Shown here: one piece after another, positions 11,804 through 24,590 of the stretch
Layout: each line of letters starts with the position of its first letter
How positions within the stretch are numbered: the first letter of the stretch is position 1
Assembly: GCA_027625915.1 (NCBI GenBank)
Contig: JANTQA010000072.1
Coordinates: 2,046,001-2,110,000 of the forward strand
DNA from: Anaeramoeba flamelloides
Lineage: Eukaryota > Metamonada > Anaeramoebidae
DNA: 64,000 nucleotides
Direction: 5' to 3'
Notes under the pieces: model-generated
Databases searched by the model: none
The model's input: only the letters and a program-made list of their open reading frames with translations
Told to the model about the DNA's origin: nothing
Program-made: the position numbers and the translations under genes

Positions 11804-14489
11804 TGTACAAAGAAGTATAAATTTTTGAAATCTTTCACATGGCACTATTAGATCTCTTGTTGTTTTTTAAAAGAAAATTTGCTTTTTGTATACCAAGTAT
11901 CTAAATCAACATCAAGTTTTGGCTTTGAAAAGTGTGTTATTGGAGTTGAATCTAAATGCTTAATCAGAAACGCGATCGTTAAAAGTATTGCAAGCTATTT
12001 GTGAGAATAAGAGAATTTATTAATATTTTAGATTGTACAAAAAGAATGGATCATATAGAAGAAGACCTTTGACTTACAATTAAAATTGCTAAAATACAAC
12101 GAGTTCTTTTTGAAAGTCGTTTTTCGCCAACATTAAAGGATATCATTTGAAAGTTTGTTTTAAAAGTTAATTATTTGATAAAAAAATGAATTTGATTGAA
12201 TTGTTATTTGGAGAAAGCGGAAACTTTTTGTGCTTCCTTTGAATCAAATTTGTTTCTTTGGTGAGTATTTTTGGAGTTGAATGAAGTGGAAAATTCTGGT
12301 TTATTTTTTCGATCAAAACTTTTTTTGAAGACAACGATCTTATTTTTTAGACTTGAAAGAGATTAACAACACATAAAAATTCAAATCAATTGTGAATGAA
12401 TTTAAACAAAAATTTTTCGTTAAAAAAAAGAATTGATGATAAGTCATTTTAATAAATAGCCGAAGTTGTTCAAGTACGAAAAAAATATTCCTGCAAATGT
12501 TTTTCAAATGGAACATGAACAAAACCACAATATTTTGTTTCACAAGTAACTTTATCTTAAATTCAAAAGAGATAAATTCAAGATCATATAAATGCTGTAG
12601 ATTTTTCAAAAAAAATAGTAAAAAAAGAAGATTTAGAAGTTTATAATGAAATTACTTGTTCTTCTTGATTGATTGAATTGTACCACCGTTTCTTAATTGA
12701 AAAAAATACGTTTTTAGTTTATGGAGTGCAAAGATTGTTGGATGATTTAATATTAAATTTGAAAGTTGAAATTTCATAAAAATAATCCTGAGTTCTTATT
12801 AATAGAGTAGTTTCGTAAAAGTATAATTGGTTTGTGTAAAAGAAACAGTGGTTGCGTAATAAAAAATTAATATTGTGTAATATATATTCTATTGCGAAAT
12901 AAAAATAATTTACACAATTGATTGTTTTATTCACAATCATTCGATAAACTGAACAATTCAGACAATTATTGAGCAATTAATAAATCATTTGTTTAATAGA
13001 AAGAACATATTTCCAAAAATTGTACTTATTCCCCATTAATTCAATTTTATTCAAGATTTTATATTAAATTTAAGATTTATAATTTTTAGTTAAAAAAAAA
13101 ATTTTTTTCTTTTATAAGTTCTCAATTTTATTGGATTATTTGCCAATTTTTTCTTTTTTTGAATTTTACTGCAAATCAAAACTTTTAATAATAAAGGAGC
13201 TAAAGGATAAGATAGCCTTTCATTCGCTTTCTTCTTCGTAATAAAAATTTTTAAAATTTATTAAAAATGTATTTTACTAAAATCATTTTTTTATAAAACA
13301 TTAATTTATGTTTTGGGTTTTTTTTTTTTTTTTTTGTTATTTTGTTATTTTGTTGTTTAACTTTTTTATTTTAGTATTTTGTAACTATTCCAAAAAATTT
13401 AATAATTAGTTATAATTGAAAAATAAATAAATCTTATATAAGAGATATAAATTTAATATCTATTGGATATTATTTTATCAATGAAAAATTAAAATTTGGA
13501 ATATTGATCAAAAAAATCATTTTATTTAAAATGTACAACATTTTAGAGTACATAATAGTAAATTTTTATTTTTTTTATTTTTTAAAATGATTCTTTTATG
13601 ATCAATTTTTGGATATTTGTTATTTTACAAAACAAGTTCTTTTTATAAATATATTTTTCTATTGTTTACAATAGTTTCAATCCTTTTTGCTTACATAACA
13701 TATTATTGTTTAAAATATTACAAATTTGGTAATAGATATTATTGCCGAAAAATATTTTTTTTTTAAGCAATACATATTTTAAATTAAGCAATTGTTTGTA
13801 TTTTTAAACAATGTTTGTTATAAATTACACAACTACTCTAATTTATAAAATTAAACAAGAATTTGGAAACAAAAGATTGATAAAACTTAAAATCAAGAAC
13901 ATTATCGTGGAGAAAAATTATTTTGGAATATGGTATGAAAAAAACAGGCATTTACATTCTAATTTTAAAAAATTAACAGATACATTTAAACAAATAAAAC
14001 TTATTTAAACCAAAAATTCTTGAAAATAAGACAAAATTACAATTTTTAAATCAATTCACCTGAGTTTATTTTTTTCGAAAGAAGTTATATTAAATCTTAT
14101 TCGAAAATATTTTATCTTGAATTGTGGTTTGATAAATAACAAAGTAATTATATTTCTGAAAACATCACTACAAATTCTCTAATAAAAATTTACAAAACTG
14201 AAGATAAAGTTGATCAAGCTTGAACCCAGATCTTAAAAAGAATATATAAACTTGAAAAAAAAATATAAATTCTAGATAATGAACCAATTTCAGAAAGATT
14301 CCAATATTTCAAAAATTAATTAAAATATGAATTGGAAAGTAGAAAACTTCAAATAATTATATATGAATATAAAACACTTTTCGAGAAATTTAATAGTCTA
14401 GAGTCCTTGATGGAAAGAACAAGAAAAACTAAAACTTATTTGATATATAAATAAAATAATTAATTATCATACTTTCAAGTGTTCTAAAG

Positions 14490-14800
14490 TACCACCCAGC
14501 GTTGTGATGTGCTACCAAATTTAGGTTTTCTTGGGTTTCAGTTTTATCTGTGAAGTATTCTAGGTTTTTTAAGGTTTTCTATTTTATTTCGAAAATCCAT
14601 TGGCTTTTGTTAGATTTTTTTTACTTTTCGAAATAGACCGAAAATGTATTAAAATTTTCTGTTTATTTCAAAAAGTAAAAAAAACCTAGAATACTTCACA
14701 AATAAATAGAAAACTCAAAAAAACCTAACGAAAATCTATTGATTTACCAAATAAATAGAAAACTCAAGAAAATCTAATTAATCTCTCTTTTAATTTCTTA
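14490..14800. repeat. Foldback repeat (CCTAACGAAAATCTATTG family)
   Basis: GTGAAGTATTCTAGGTTTTT and its inverted counterpart AAAACCTAGAATACTTCAC form a long hairpin. Repeated AACCTAACGAAAATCTATTG units are also found at about 37650-37990 and 54275-54700. Confidence 0.6.
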
Positions 14801-15952
14801 AAAAAAAAAGAAAATTTAAGAAATTTTCTTATTATTTCTCAAATTAAAAAAAAAAAACAATGGTAATTATTCCAAAATTTAAAAGAATAGAGTACAATCA
14901 AAGATTTAACTCATTTTGTTTAAATTCTTGAAAACATTGCCCTCGGGGGCACTTGGGGAAACCCCCCAAAATTATTTCACAATAATTAACAATCAAAAAC
15001 AATTATTTATTTAAATCTCAAAGATATTTAATTTATCCATCAAGCTCGATAATTCTAAAATTCAGTACATTTACTAACTGCTTAAATAGATATTACTCTG
15101 TAATAAATAAAAATTCAAATACATTTTGTACTTTAGTTTGTAAATATGAACAGAAGAAATAATAGAAATTATTGATCACTTTTTATGGATATGTCCTTGG
15201 GATCAAAATGATAGATTGATTTTTCTGAATAAGTTAAAAGAAATAAATATTAATGAAATAATTTTAATTTGTGATAGTTTGAAAATTTTTTCATGAATTA
15301 ATAATCTCAAAATCTATAATTTTACATTTAATTTTCTAAAAGGGAATTTAAGTAAAAGGTTATTTAGATAGTAATTTACACTTCCCTTATTAAAAAAAAT
15401 ATAAAAAAAAATTAATTTTTTTATTGTTAATCTAATTAATCTAAAATTAATTGAACCAAAACATTTAGCTATATAAAGCATTATAATATATGCTACATCA
15501 TTTTCAAAAACCTCAGTTTTAATATCCCTGGTCAAAAAACTTGTTATTATATAATTATGATGGAAATGGCAATAAACAGGATAAAAACTTTTTATAATTT
15601 GAGAAATAAAATGAATTTATATATTTTATTTTTCAGAAAAAATGGAAAAAAAAAAATTGATCTCACAAAAAAAATTATTCGTTTTTGTGTCCACGAGCCT
15701 ATAAGAATTTTTTGAAAATTTACATCTTTAACGTTTGTAAGTAGATAGCCTCACCAATATCATATTTTAAAATTTTTGCCTTGTTGTCGTTGAGTAATGA
15801 TCCCTTAAGATATTATCTAACGTAATCCTGAATAACTTTAAAATTCTAAAATTTTTGGAATTTAAAATTTTTCCATAATTTGATTTTGAAATTGTAATTT
15901 GAGAAGTTTTAGCCAAAATATGGTAATTTTTCCTTCAAATATTTGTATTATC

Positions 15953-16493
15953 CAAACTTAAATTCAAAATTTTTAACACGCCAAAATTCAATTTTTGTAA
16001 ATAAAACATCTTTTTTAATCAATTCAAGAAGATATATCAAATTAGAACCATTCCGCAAATTGAAATGTTAATTACTTATTTTTTAAATTACAATATACTC
16101 AAATAAAAAAAAATAAAAATTATCAATACAAATAAATCAAGAGGCATGTTAAATCTTTTGGAGAGAACAAAACAAAAAAATATATGGGTAAATTTGACAA
16201 AAATCTGTTAGGAATATTGATCGATTAAAATGGTTAGATACCATAAACTAATTTTATTTGTCTATTTTTTACAACTCAACTTTAACCTTCTATTAATTTC
16301 TGTAAAAAAATATTTCAATTTAACGAAACAAGTTACAAAATTCAAAAAATGAAATGAAAACAAAATACTAAAAGATTCAAAAATGATTTTTATAGATTTT
16401 AAAAATCAAAATTATTTCCAAATTGAATGAAATTGTATTATTGTGAATCTTTTAACCGTTTTAGCTATATTAAAAATTTTTGATTTTAGTTTA
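15953..16493. mobile_element. Tc1-like 540-bp non-autonomous element, copy 1
   Basis: It is the inverse of 31907-32458 along its length: AATTCAAAATTTTTAACACG at the left, AATATTGATCGATTAAAATG centrally and ATTTTTGATTTTAGTTTA at the right. The end pattern (AAAATTT next to ACAC) resembles the ends of Tc1/mariner elements. Confidence 0.6.
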
Positions 16494-16707
16494 TTTCTTG
16501 TAGAAAAATTTGAAATTAAAAATATTCTGTATTTTGTAAACAAATTGAAAAGGTTAATTATCAATAATCAGAATTTAAGATTGAAAAATATATTTTCAAA
16601 AAAATTTTAATAAATAATTTAAAGTTTTAATTTAATAACAGAGCAATTTCGATATTTAGAAATTAAAAATTGAATAATTATTTTTTAATTTTATTCAAGG
16701 ATAAAAT

Positions 16708-16760
16708 GAGAGAGAGGGAGTGAGAGAGTGAGAGTGAGAGGGTGATAGAGTGAGTGAGAT
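16708..16760. repeat. GA-rich microsatellite
   Basis: Imperfect GAGAGTGAGAGAG repeat, a purine-only strand in an otherwise mixed AT tract. Confidence 0.8.
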
Positions 16761-17136
16761 AATTCTATTCTTCATTATATTTTTAAAAGCATATTAAATA
16801 AGTTTTTTTAGAGCTGAGAACTTTTTTTCAATTTTAAAAACGACATTTAAAAAATTGAAAAATCCTAAAATAGAAAAGATTAATAGAAAAGATCAAGAAA
16901 AATAAAATTAATATAAAAAAACAAGATCAAAAAAAGATATAAAAATTTAAAAATAAACAAATTAGATCAAGACAAATAAAAAAGATCAAATTAAAATTAA
17001 AGGATAATTAGAAGAAATTGAAAATTAATATTATTCTACTGTAAAAGTAATGATAAACTAATTAAAACCCAATGAATCAAGTTAAACAATTAATCTTAAA
17101 TACATAAATGAGAATTAAAATAAAATTATGGTTATA

Positions 17137-17229
17137 CAGCTGTTCCAAGGCTACCGTGAATTTTTAAAAATCTATATCAGCATCAAAATTTGATTCATAT
17201 AAAAATTCACGGTAGCCTTGGAAAGACTG
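17137..17229. mobile_element. 93-bp MITE with near-perfect hairpin
   Basis: TA at 17135-17136 and 17230-17231 flank CAGCTGTTCCAAGGCTACCG ... CGGTAGCCTTGGAAAGACTG. The roughly 29-bp arms continue into AATTTTT/AAAAATT. It lies 76 bases beyond the stop of the LRR gene and may be transcribed into its 3' UTR. Partial copies are near 10375-10410 and 11165-11246. Confidence 0.82.
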
Positions 17230-17304
17230 TAATAATGATCATCATCATCAATAACTTCATCTTTTTTGTTATTTTGTTTTAAAATTTCTTATAATTTATA
17301 TTTT

Positions 17305-17568
17305 TTATAATTTTTGAGAGAAATGAAATAAATTAGAAATAAATAAGAGTGAATTTGTTTGATAGAAACCGGAAACATCCTTTTCTAAAAAGAAATTGAT
17401 CAAATTATTTATATTATTTTGATTATAAGTTTTTATAATAGTTTTTGCTTTTGTATTTGTTAAAATTAATTGCTCTGATGATTTTTGAAAGCTATTTTTT
17501 ATTGTTTGTTTATTCTGATTAATGTTTAAATTCTGAATCTTATTATTATTTTTTGGTGTTGGTTTATT

Positions 17569-17609
<41 letters not shown>

Positions 17610-20052
17610 TATTCTGAATCTTATTCTGATTATTATTAGTATTTTTTGGATTGTTAGTATTTTTCTGATTGTTATTGTTGCTGCTGATTTTTTGGATATT
17701 GTGCTTACTGCTGTTATTTTTGTTGTAGTTATTGTTTTCAAAATCAAAAGTAAAAGTAGATGGATTTAAATTTAAATTATAAAATTCTGTGAGAAAAAAT
17801 GGATAAAATTCAGGAATCGAAGAGAAATAATCAGTAACTTGATTGATTGTTAGATTTACTTTTCTTTCCCCTCTTTCTTTTTCCTTTACTTTTACCTTTT
17901 CATTTTCATTTTCCTTTTCCAATTCAAATTTCAATTCCTTTTCCTTTTCTTTTTCTTTTTCCATTTCCTTTTCCATTTCTACTTGGTAAGGAAAAGTCTG
18001 AAAAATCAGATCTCGAAATAAATTTGATCTTAAACAAAGAATAAATTTATTGATTTGAATTGATTTGATTTTGAAATCATCATTTTTATTTCCATTTTTA
18101 TTCCTCTTCTTCTTCTTCTTTTTTAAGTTGATTATAAAAACCTTTTTTTCAGAATTTGCATATTTCTTGATATAATTTTGGAAATCATTTAATAATTTTT
18201 CATTTGAAAATAACTCTTGTTTCTCAAATTGGATTATATTTAACAATTTGAAAATTTTAAAAATGATTTGCTTTTCTTGAAAATTAAAAGAAACAGGACA
18301 ATATAACCATTTTAAAAATAATTGTTTTTGATTTTTAGTTAATTCATTTTTGAATTCATTTTTGATTGTTTTCCATTCTTTCCCAATTCTCATCAAGATT
18401 ATTTCCTTTTCTGCAATTAATTTATTTGGGAAATTATTTGATAATTCATCATTATTATTGAAATTGAAAGAAGATGAAGAAGAAGAAGAAGAAATAAATT
18501 GATTATAATAATTTTCAAAATCTTGAATTAAAATTTCATTTGGATTTAACAAATCAATTGCACTTTTTTTTGTAATTGGATTTTTTAAATTTAATAAAAA
18601 ATTTCTTTTTGAAATAATTTCTTGATCTGTTTTTTCATTATTTGCAAATAATAAATGGATTAGAAATTCTGTTTGATTATGAAAAATGGCTGTATGGAAA
18701 ATTGTGCTTTCATCTTGGTTATTTGTTTTATCTGTTACATAAGGAGAGCATTGGTGTATTAAGGGAATTTTTTCAATTTGAATTAATTCTTGGAATAATT
18801 GGAAATTTCCGTCTTTGACTGATTTGGTTAACTTTTTTTGAAAAATGTGATTTCTTTCAATTAAATTATCTATTTTGTTTAGATCTTTTTCATTAATATT
18901 CTCATTTCCATCAATATTTAATTTGATAATAGATTTATTGATTTTTAAGGATTGTATAAATTCTTGAACATTTTTTTCTTGATCTTCTTTATTTTCGGAA
19001 TTGTCATAAGATCTTCTTCCATTACAATAAAGATCCAGGTTGGTTAATGATTGGTTGTAATTTAAAGCATGACTGAGGTATTTGATTCCCTTGGATCCAA
19101 ATCGATTATTCGAAAGGTCCAATTTGATAAGGGTTTGGTTTACTTTTAAGGCTTCACTTAAAACTTCCATTCCCTCTTCCCCAATTTGATTCTTCTCAAG
19201 ATCCAAGATGATAAGGGTTTGGTTGACTTTTAAGGCATGGCTTAGGTATTCTATTCCCTTGGATCCAATTTTATTACAAGAAAAATACAAGTTGGACAGG
19301 GTTTGGTTGACTTTTAGGCATTCACTTAAAGCTTTCATTCCCTCGGCTCCAATTTGATTCCGAGTAAGAACCAGGAAGACAAGGGTTTGGTTGACTTTTA
19401 GCGCTTCACTTAAAGCTTTCATTCCCTCGTCTCCAATTTCATTATCAAAAAGATCCAATTGGGTAAGGGTTTGGTTTACTTTTAGGACTTGACTTAAATC
19501 TTTCATTCCCTCAACTCCAATTTCGTTCTTATAAAGAGCCAGGTTGGTAAGCGTTTGGTTGACTTTTAAAGATTCACTTAAAACTTGCATTCCCTCTGCT
19601 CCAATTTGATTCCAACCAAGAGCCAGCCTGGTAAGGGTTTGGTTGACTTTTAAATATTCACTTAGTGGTTCTATTCCCTCAGCACCAATTGGGTTCCAAG
19701 AAAGATCCAGGTTTGTAAGGGTTTGGTTGACTTTTAAAGATTCGCTTAAAGCTTTCATTCCCTTAACTCCAATTTGAATCTTCGTAAGTTTCAGGTTGAT
19801 TAGGGTTTGGTTGACTTTTAAAGATTCACATAGTGGTTCTATTCCTTCGTCTCCAATTGGGCTCCAAGAAAGATCCAGGTTGGTAAGGGTTTGGTTTACT
19901 TTTAGGGCATGGCTTAAAGCTTTCATTCCCTCAGTTCCAATTTGAATCTTCATAAGTTTCAGGTTGATTAGCGTTTTATCATTTAAGATTAACCTTTGCA
20001 AATCTTTTTTGAGTTCTTCTTCTTTTAGAACCCTTATGTTCCTTAGGCTCAT
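17305..20052 (-). CDS. LRR / ankyrin-like / BTB-like protein
   Basis: A 915-residue single exon starting at ATG 20052. Residues of about 24-405 hold some 13 leucine-rich repeats of 28 residues, ribonuclease-inhibitor type (pattern LKVNQTLTNLDLSWNPIG). Residues of about 425-520 look ankyrin-like (KDGNFQLFQELI, STIFHTAIFHNQTEFLIHLL). At about 650-690, IQINKFILCLRSNLFRDLIF matches the core of a BTB/POZ fold (dimerisation, often cullin-3 adaptor). That fold is interrupted by a basic tract and a KE-rich tract. The C-terminal third is Asn-rich, followed by a last hydrophobic stretch. The likely role is a protein-interaction adaptor, possibly in ubiquitination; this is inference. The 84-base LRR units are very alike in DNA, suggesting recent tandem duplication. 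Confidence 0.82.
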
Positions 20053-23000
20053 CTATAATTTAGAACAGTTGAGTGAATCAAAAGACCAAAAGAAAACTTT
20101 ATTTTTTTGTTTAAAGATTTTGTTGTTTTTTTTTAAATTTGATTCTTTTGTTTATTCAAAAACTAAAACTCACTTTTTAAAACTAAAAAAGAATAAAAAT
20201 TCAATTATAAAAAGAAAAACAGAAAAGAAATGAGAAAAAATAAATAGACACAAAAAAATAAAAAAATTGAATAAGCATCGATTAAAAGTTTCCAATTCAG
20301 TTTTAATCTGTTTGGAAACAAGAGGTTATTTTTGTTAAGTGTCGAAATCTTTGGTGAATTTCTTGTTTTTAATGAGTTGAATATTAAAGTATTAAGGGAC
20401 TAGTCTTCTACGACAATAAGGCAAAATTTTAAAATATGTTATTGGTGGTATTCTCTACTTTCGTATTTTGTAGATCCCATGTGTCAAAAAATTCTGATCT
20501 TCTACAGAAAGCCATAAAAGAAAATTAGTTTATTGGGATCAATTTTTTTTTTCCATTTTTTCCGAAAAAGAAAACTTTTAAATTTATTTTATTTCTCACA
20601 ATTTAACAAGTTTTTACCCCGTTTATTGTCATTTTGATCATTATTATACTATAACATTTCTTTGTTACTAGTAATATTAATATAAAGATTTTGGTTCCTT
20701 TTTAAGATAAAACTTTTGGTTAACCAAAAAAATTGATATATTTAACGGATTAAAAAATAATTGTATTTTTTTAAGAAGAATAGTTATAATAATCAAATTT
20801 TTGTGGTCACTTAAAAATTTTACTCAGAAATTTTGTTTTTGTTTTAAGATGAAATTAGATTTTTCAAAATAAAATTTTCTTGAAGATATTTGGGAATTAG
20901 TTAATTTTATCCTCAAAATTCAAAATCATTTTTTTTCTGCAAAAAATGAATTGAATTGTTATAAGGACTCTTGTGAATAAGACCAAACAATTTATTAAAA
21001 AAATTTTTCAAAATTAAAAATTTTTTATCAATTTTTTATCAATTTTTTGAAAACCAGAAAACAATTTTTTAAAAACATTAAAGAAAAAAAATTTTTTTGC
21101 ATAATAGATCTCAATTTAATTGATAAACTGTAGTTAAGCTTCTACCGAATATTCCTTTATTAAATCACCTAAACCACGAATAGTTTTAATGGCTAAGATT
21201 TGAATTGAAATATTAATCAAAGAAATTGAAACCAAATAAAAAATTTGCTTTCGAAATCAATACTTTCCAACATAAAACGAAAAATATGTTTTCCCATTTC
21301 CAAGAATTAACTTAATTCTTAAACAAAATAATAGGTTACTTTTTTTCGTTTTATATTGGAAAGATGCAAATTTTGAATTTCAAAAAAGATACTCAAATCA
21401 ATAAATTGTTTAAATGGGGTTAACTCATCCATTTCATAAGTCAAAACACAAATTACAAAAATTTTTCAAAAGATCTTGACAAGATTTCATTTTATTTTCA
21501 AAAATGACTACTCCCTTAAACTTTTTTTTTTAAAGTCAAACAAAGTTATTAACTCAATTTTAAAGTTGTCCTTTTATTTCATAAGGCAATAATTCCTCTG
21601 ATCTGTGAAATGTTTCAAAACTTAAACTAATATTTAAATCGATTTATTGTTGGTATAGTTGTTGTTAATTAAGAGATTTGGTGATTATTTTGATGATCTC
21701 TCTTTGAAAAAATTTACTTTCTTTCGATTATTTTTTTTTTCAACAATTACTTTTGACTTTTTAGTAAGTTTTTAAATTTGACAAATAAATTTAAAAATCA
21801 AATTTCAGTTAAAATGCTCAAAATGATTTCTACTGAGAAAAAATTGACTGAGTATATATAGGTGAATTATTTCAGATTTCTAAGAAAACAAATTATGGGT
21901 TGTTTTTGGGGATTCGTGACTCGGATTAATTTTTCAATAAAACACCCCTTTTAATAAATATTATGAAGAAGTGAAAGATCTAACTTTTTTATTCTTCAAA
22001 TATCGAGTAGTATTTGGAATAATAGAATCTGATATAGAATTTTATTAAAATTGGTTCATTTGTTGAAGATTTTTTAAAAAAAATCAAGGTCAGCCTCTAT
22101 AGTTGATTTAAGGTTTGCCTTGCCTGAAATTTATAAAAAAGAATATCTTGTATTGGTTAAGTGACTTGTTAATTTGGTTCTTATCTGATCGATCTTCAAC
22201 TTGGTATTTATTTTAATTGTAACCCAAAAAAAGCAATTTTTGACACTTGATTTTATTTTTCCATAAATCAAAATTATTGAGTGTAAGACAAATAGATTTA
22301 AAGATAAGTTCTAAAAATATGTGTTTTGTGGGTTTACAATTAAAATTTTAATTTGCTTTTGTTTTTATTTCAAGATTTTAAATTTTTTTTCTTCATTTAG
22401 TTGAACTAAGTAAAAGTAAATCAAAATTTTCAAGAAGACAAAAATCAAAATTTATTCTTTAATATCTACCAATTTATTTGTTTTAAAACTCTTCAATTTG
22501 GATTTATAGAAGATTGAAAATAAAATGTCAAAAATTGATTTTTTTGAGCCACTATTAAAATCCATACTAAGTCAAAGATCTATTACCATAGAACCAAAAT
22601 AACAAGGTTTTACCCAATAAAAGATAACCTTATTTTCAAATTGCAGGTATTATAAACCTTAATGGATTAGCTTATACCAAGACGAAGCCTAGGATCAAAG
22701 TATATTGTTATTGGGCCTAACCACATTAGTTCTACATGGTTCGAATGTCTCTCAAAAATCGATTAGTCAAGTAGTAATAATATTTATTTTATCAATTAAA
22801 AATGATCTATGTATTAGTTAAAAACCCAAGAATTTCTGAAAAAAAATTTGCATTTCGCCACAAATTTAAAGGTTGAATTACCAATATTCAGACACCAAAG
22901 TTACAAAAGATATTTCAAAAATTTATGTCAAAATGTAGATTAGTTGTTAAATAATTCGTATTTTTTTTAAAAATTAAATAATTAATGAATAAATTTTATT

Positions 23001-23998
23001 GACAAACTATTTCTGAAATATTGGAAATATATTGATGCTACAATTAGATTTATAAAAAGAAAAGAAAACTAATAATTTTTTGGGTATTTATATTGATCAT
23101 TATTAAGTTATCCTTTAAAATTAAAAAAATAAAAAAAATAATTACTTTTGGAAGTTCTAAAAATGAATTGTTAAATACTGTAATACTATTTTTTGGGTTT
23201 CTATTTTTAGATTTGGAATAGAAATTAAAAAAAAAATTTCAAAATGAAACTTTTTTAATAGTGATCCTTAGTAACAAAATGTAATAATTTATTGTGCTAT
23301 AAGAATTAAAAAAGATTTTTTAGAGCTATTTGAGCAATGACAGACTAACATCATTTATACCCAATTTCAACATACTTTGATTATAGAGAAATCTAGGGTG
23401 AGGCTAATCCCTTAAATAATAAAAAATATAATACTTATTTCCAAGAATTACAATAAACCACATAACCTGGATTTGTAAAAGTCAAAATAATTACCCAACA
23501 ATAATATTTTATGATGGTGTTTGTCTGATAAACAGAAAACAATTTTTCACTTCATAATTATTTTTAACAAATAACAATCACCTTCTTTGGGAATCTCTGT
23601 TTGTAAGAAAAAAATGAAAAAAATAACATCAAGAAAAATTCTTTTCCTATTTATTCGAAAAATGACAGTATAGTAAAAGTACTATTTGTTGCAAAATAAA
23701 TTGAACAAAATTTTCATTCATCTTTCCTAAAAAAGATTTATCAGTCATTGTAAAATTTCACTTTTTTAATTCCTAAAGCCAGTAATAAATTTTTTAATTT
23801 CCCTTTTAGAATTGGGAATTTTGATGATTTATTTTAATTATGTGCTGTAATTTTTTGGAAAGCTGAATGAAAATTTTGATTATTTTATTTTGCAATTAAC
23901 AGTAGTTTTTAAGAGCATGTGAATTGTAAATAATTCACAATTTCATCAAATGAGAGAAAAATGGATCAAAACAAAAAAAAAAAAAATTTGTCAAAATT
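20053..23998. other. 3.9 kb gene-free tract
   Basis: No gene is supported. A lone TTAAGGGACTAGTC at about 20391 looks like one end of the TTAA-flanked family, without a matching second end that I could find. The TA-flanked element at 23682-23902 is intact. The rest is AT-rich sequence without recognisable structure. Confidence 0.55.
23682..23902. mobile_element. 221-bp TA-flanked MITE
   Basis: TA at 23680-23681 and 23903-23904. The left arm CTATTTGTTGCAAAATAAAT and right arm ATTTTATTTTGCAATTAACAG are inverted. Inner parts (TTTTCATTCATCTTTCC / GGAAAGCTGAATGAAAA) extend the arms to about 45 bp. Relatives lie near 797 and 2585. Confidence 0.8.
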
Positions 23999-24571
23999 TT
24001 ATTTTTTTTTCAAAATATTCATAAAAGCTTGGCACTCATATTCTTTTCCAAAATTAAAATCGTCGAGCCTGGAAGCCGATTTAATTAATTCGAAATCTTT
24101 AAAATAAGATTGAAATTCAGTAGGACTTAAAAAGCGACGATCATAGCCTTTAGGGTTTGATTCCCAATTGCACCCCAAATACACAACTGCGCCATTTTCT
24201 TCTAAAAGCGAACGCACTAGCTGAAAGAAATCGATTCTTGGTTGTTCTTCTAAATGGATATAGCCTATCAAAATCAAATTGAACTTTTCTTTGCCAAGAT
24301 CCAGATTTTCAAAACTTGAGCAAATGGTTTTAATTGGTAGCGATTTCATTTTTGATTCCTCTTTTAAGTGATCAATAGCAACACTTGAAAAGTCAACAGC
24401 AACTACACTCCAACCGTTTTGTGCCAGATAAATTGAATTTGCGCCATCTGAAGATCCTAAGTCGATCGCTTTACCTGCAGGTAGATCTTCTTTGAACTCT
24501 TCCAGAAATGGATCTGGCTTGACCCATTTTTCACAAGTTTCATGATAATTGTCCCAAAATTCCTTTGACAT
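23999..24571 (-). CDS. Class I SAM-dependent methyltransferase, bacterial-like
   Basis: 190 residues, one exon, ATG at 24571. It opens with FWDNYHETCEKWVKPDPFL, the start typical of small bacterial methyltransferases of the TehB/UbiE-like sort. Motif I is AIDLGSSDGANSIYLAQNGW (the second Gly of the usual GxGxG loop is replaced by Ser), the acidic end of strand 2 is VVAVDFSSVAIDHL, and motif IV is FNLILIGYIHLEEQ. It would transfer a methyl group from S-adenosylmethionine; the substrate is unknown. The gene is compact, has no low-complexity tract and is clearly less AT-rich than its surroundings. With no intron, this suggests lateral acquisition (inference). Confidence 0.85.
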   Translation of the reverse strand: MSKEFWDNYHETCEKWVKPDPFLEEFKEDLPAGKAIDLGSSDGANSIYLAQNGWSVVAVDFSSVAIDHLKEESKMKSLPIKTICSSFENLDLGKEKFNLILIGYIHLEEQPRIDFFQLVRSLLEENGAVVYLGCNWESNPKGYDRRFLSPTEFQSYFKDFELIKSASRLDDFNFGKEYECQAFMNILKKK

Positions 24572-24590
24572 TTCTACAAAGATTATAGTT

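Larger units (their letters stand above)
7552..17304. other. 9.7 kb gene-free tract of decayed repeats
   Basis: No protein-coding gene is supported. Recognisable contents are an element at 8173-8881 and worn right ends of the same family near 9240-9330 and 10180-10300. There are fragments of the 93-bp hairpin element near 10375-10410 and 11165-11246. A TTTTTG microsatellite lies at about 11763-11803, a foldback at about 14490-14800, a Tc1-like repeat at 15953-16493, a GA-rich tract at 16708-16760 and the 93-bp element at 17137-17229. The segment 11900-14460 shows slightly code-like stretches in several frames broken by many stops, and I could not identify them. Confidence 0.6.

Noticed and set aside
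12340-12609. 89-residue minus-strand frame
   Set aside because: Composition is as expected by chance, with no partner exon and no motif.
13811-14008. 65-residue frame, possibly part of a decayed transposon gene
   Set aside because: No family motif, and the following frames are full of stops. I cannot tell decay from chance.
22670-22770. tRNA-like stretch with GGTTCGAATG
   Set aside because: The T-loop-like box is there, but no acceptor stem, D arm or anticodon stem could be paired around it.
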